Positions 63,399 through 64,000 of a stretch of 64,000 nucleotides of DNA are shown in pieces. Source of the DNA: CALFER01 sp964472395. GTDB taxonomy: Bacteria > CSSED10-310 > CALFER01. How positions within the stretch are numbered: position 1 is the stretch's first letter; the number at the start of each line of letters is the position of its first letter. The stretch covers positions 19,947-83,946 of the forward strand of contig CAYYMM010000005.1 of assembly GCA_964472395.1 (NCBI GenBank), read 5' to 3'. The notes beneath the pieces are model-generated. The model saw nothing but the letters and a program-made list of their open reading frames with translations, did no database searches and had not been told where the DNA came from. The position numbers were made by a program, and so were the translations under genes.

Positions 63399-63426
63399 GG
63401 ATGCCGCATTTCATTTCCCGGCATCC
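63399..63426 (+). promoter_or_regulatory. Inverted repeat at the mRNA 5' end, abutting the SD
   Basis: GGATGCCG and CGGCATCC form an 8-bp stem with a 12-base loop. The right arm ends at the GGAGG ribosome site. It may be an operator at the start site or a hairpin affecting translation of the polymerase. It does not match a LexA box that I know. Confidence 0.5.
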
Positions 63427-63435
63427 GGAGGCGTC

Positions 63436-64000
63436 ATGATCGGTTCCGAAACGATTCTGCATCTGGACGGCGATGATTTCTTCGCGTCTCTGGCGCGTCT
63501 GCGGCACCCGCGTCTTTCGTCCCGCCCCGTTGTCGTGGGCAATCTGCAAAGCCGGGGGATCGTGGTGGCCGCCTCGTACGAAGCCCGTTCGGCAGGGGTG
63601 TCTCCGGGCATCACGATGCCGCAGGCCGAGCGTCTCTGCCCCACAGCCGCGCTCGTGCAGGTCGACTGGAACCTGGTCCGCCGCGCTTCTTTAGCGATTC
63701 TCGACCGGTTGTCCCGCTATTCACCCCTCATCGAACGCGCCGGGGTGGATGCGATGTTCATGGATTATTCGGGCTGTGAGCGTCTGTTCGGAGCGCCGCT
63801 CGATTTCGCCCGTCGTCTTCAGCGCGAACTCAGGGATGATCTGAAGCTCAGCGTTTCGGTGGGGGTAGCGTCCGACAAGGCGGTCAGCCATGTGGCCTGT
63901 CGCGCCGCCAAACTCGGGCATCTGTATCGTGTCGCGCCGGGTGAGGAGCGTGTTTTTCTGGAGCAGTGTCCGGTCGAGTGGCTGCCCGGCATGGATGGGG
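63436..64000 (+). CDS. Y-family DNA polymerase (DinB/ImuB-like), N-terminal part
   Basis: 188 codons are visible before the window ends. ILHLDGDDFFASL is the first palm motif (family form D-x-D-x-F-F-A-x-V-E; the Glu is missing). VAASYEARSAGVSPGITMPQAERLCP is the Y-E-A-R finger motif with the nucleotide-contact Tyr/Arg. The catalytic pair, normally S-x-D-E, reads GVDAMFMDYSG: D105 is kept and the Glu is A106. SVGVASDKAVSHVACRAAKLG follows. The enzyme would copy damaged DNA; loss of the Glu argues for reduced activity or an ImuB-like non-catalytic role. GGAGG precedes the ATG. Confidence 0.83.
   Translation, partial: MIGSETILHLDGDDFFASLARLRHPRLSSRPVVVGNLQSRGIVVAASYEARSAGVSPGITMPQAERLCPTAALVQVDWNLVRRASLAILDRLSRYSPLIERAGVDAMFMDYSGCERLFGAPLDFARRLQRELRDDLKLSVSVGVASDKAVSHVACRAAKLGHLYRVAPGEERVFLEQCPVEWLPGMDG

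Overview
The window is 64 kb of a gene-dense, moderately GC-rich chromosome from a Gram-negative-type bacterium that I cannot place below domain level. The evidence for the cell type is lipoprotein and signal-peptide genes, a TonB-C-like exported protein, TrkAH and HD-GYP signalling. Most genes have clear Shine-Dalgarno sites, and GTG and TTG starts are frequent. Exported proteins carry Thr-Pro-rich linkers, many cysteines and an unrecognised C-terminal domain, a style I associate with uncultured candidate-phylum bacteria (inference only). I see no insertion sequence, phage gene, CRISPR array or rRNA. There is one tRNA and one convincing intrinsic terminator.

Layout. 1-887 (minus strand): the start of a UDP-GlcNAc 2-epimerase gene coupled to a membrane metalloprotease-like gene. 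1160-9177: a complete kdpFABCDE potassium operon preceded by an extra 27-codon membrane peptide. 9297-15254: a NamZ-type muramidase, an MrfA/YprA-type helicase, and on the minus strand a rhomboid protease, a small lipoprotein and a DUF3788 protein. 15357-21251: a YgfK-type flavin/Fe-S oxidoreductase, a YceK-like lipoprotein, a choline-kinase-like phosphotransferase and trmJ. 21437-28853: a more AT-rich stretch with a 903-residue Cys-rich surface protein, small unknown genes, a TonB-C-like exported protein and a beta-helix protein.

28959-33040 is a run of small-molecule modifying enzymes (VOC, two methyltransferases, GNAT, phosphotransferase). 33088-35388 (minus) is an exported protein, ECF sigma factor and zinc anti-sigma operon. 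35593-43959 holds a polytopic membrane protein, an ECF transporter (S component, fused double ATPase, EcfT), a GT2 glycosyltransferase, a zinc-ribbon protein with a very repetitive middle, a Nudix hydrolase and argF. 44039-44152 is tRNA-Val(CAC) with its promoter and terminator. 44264-49879 encodes a small membrane protein and a 1794-residue fusion of a sodium/solute symporter with PAS, GAF and HD-GYP domains.

49831-59161 is an envelope region: a GT-C-like membrane protein, an SH3 lipoprotein, a membrane repeat protein, a secreted protein and a subtilase. 59181-62144 (minus) is trkAH, so the window holds both the inducible high-affinity (Kdp) and the constitutive-type (Trk) potassium systems. 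The window ends with two small envelope genes and the start of a Y-family polymerase gene lacking its catalytic glutamate.

The best candidates for something undescribed are: (a) the about 115-residue domain that ends three exported proteins and is nearly the whole of a fourth-type stand-alone protein at 62307; (b) the symporter-PAS/GAF-HD-GYP fusion with its small membrane partner; (c) the extra Kdp micropeptide; and (d) the polymerase with an Asp-Ala in place of Asp-Glu. All functional calls are from reading the sequence; no database search was possible.
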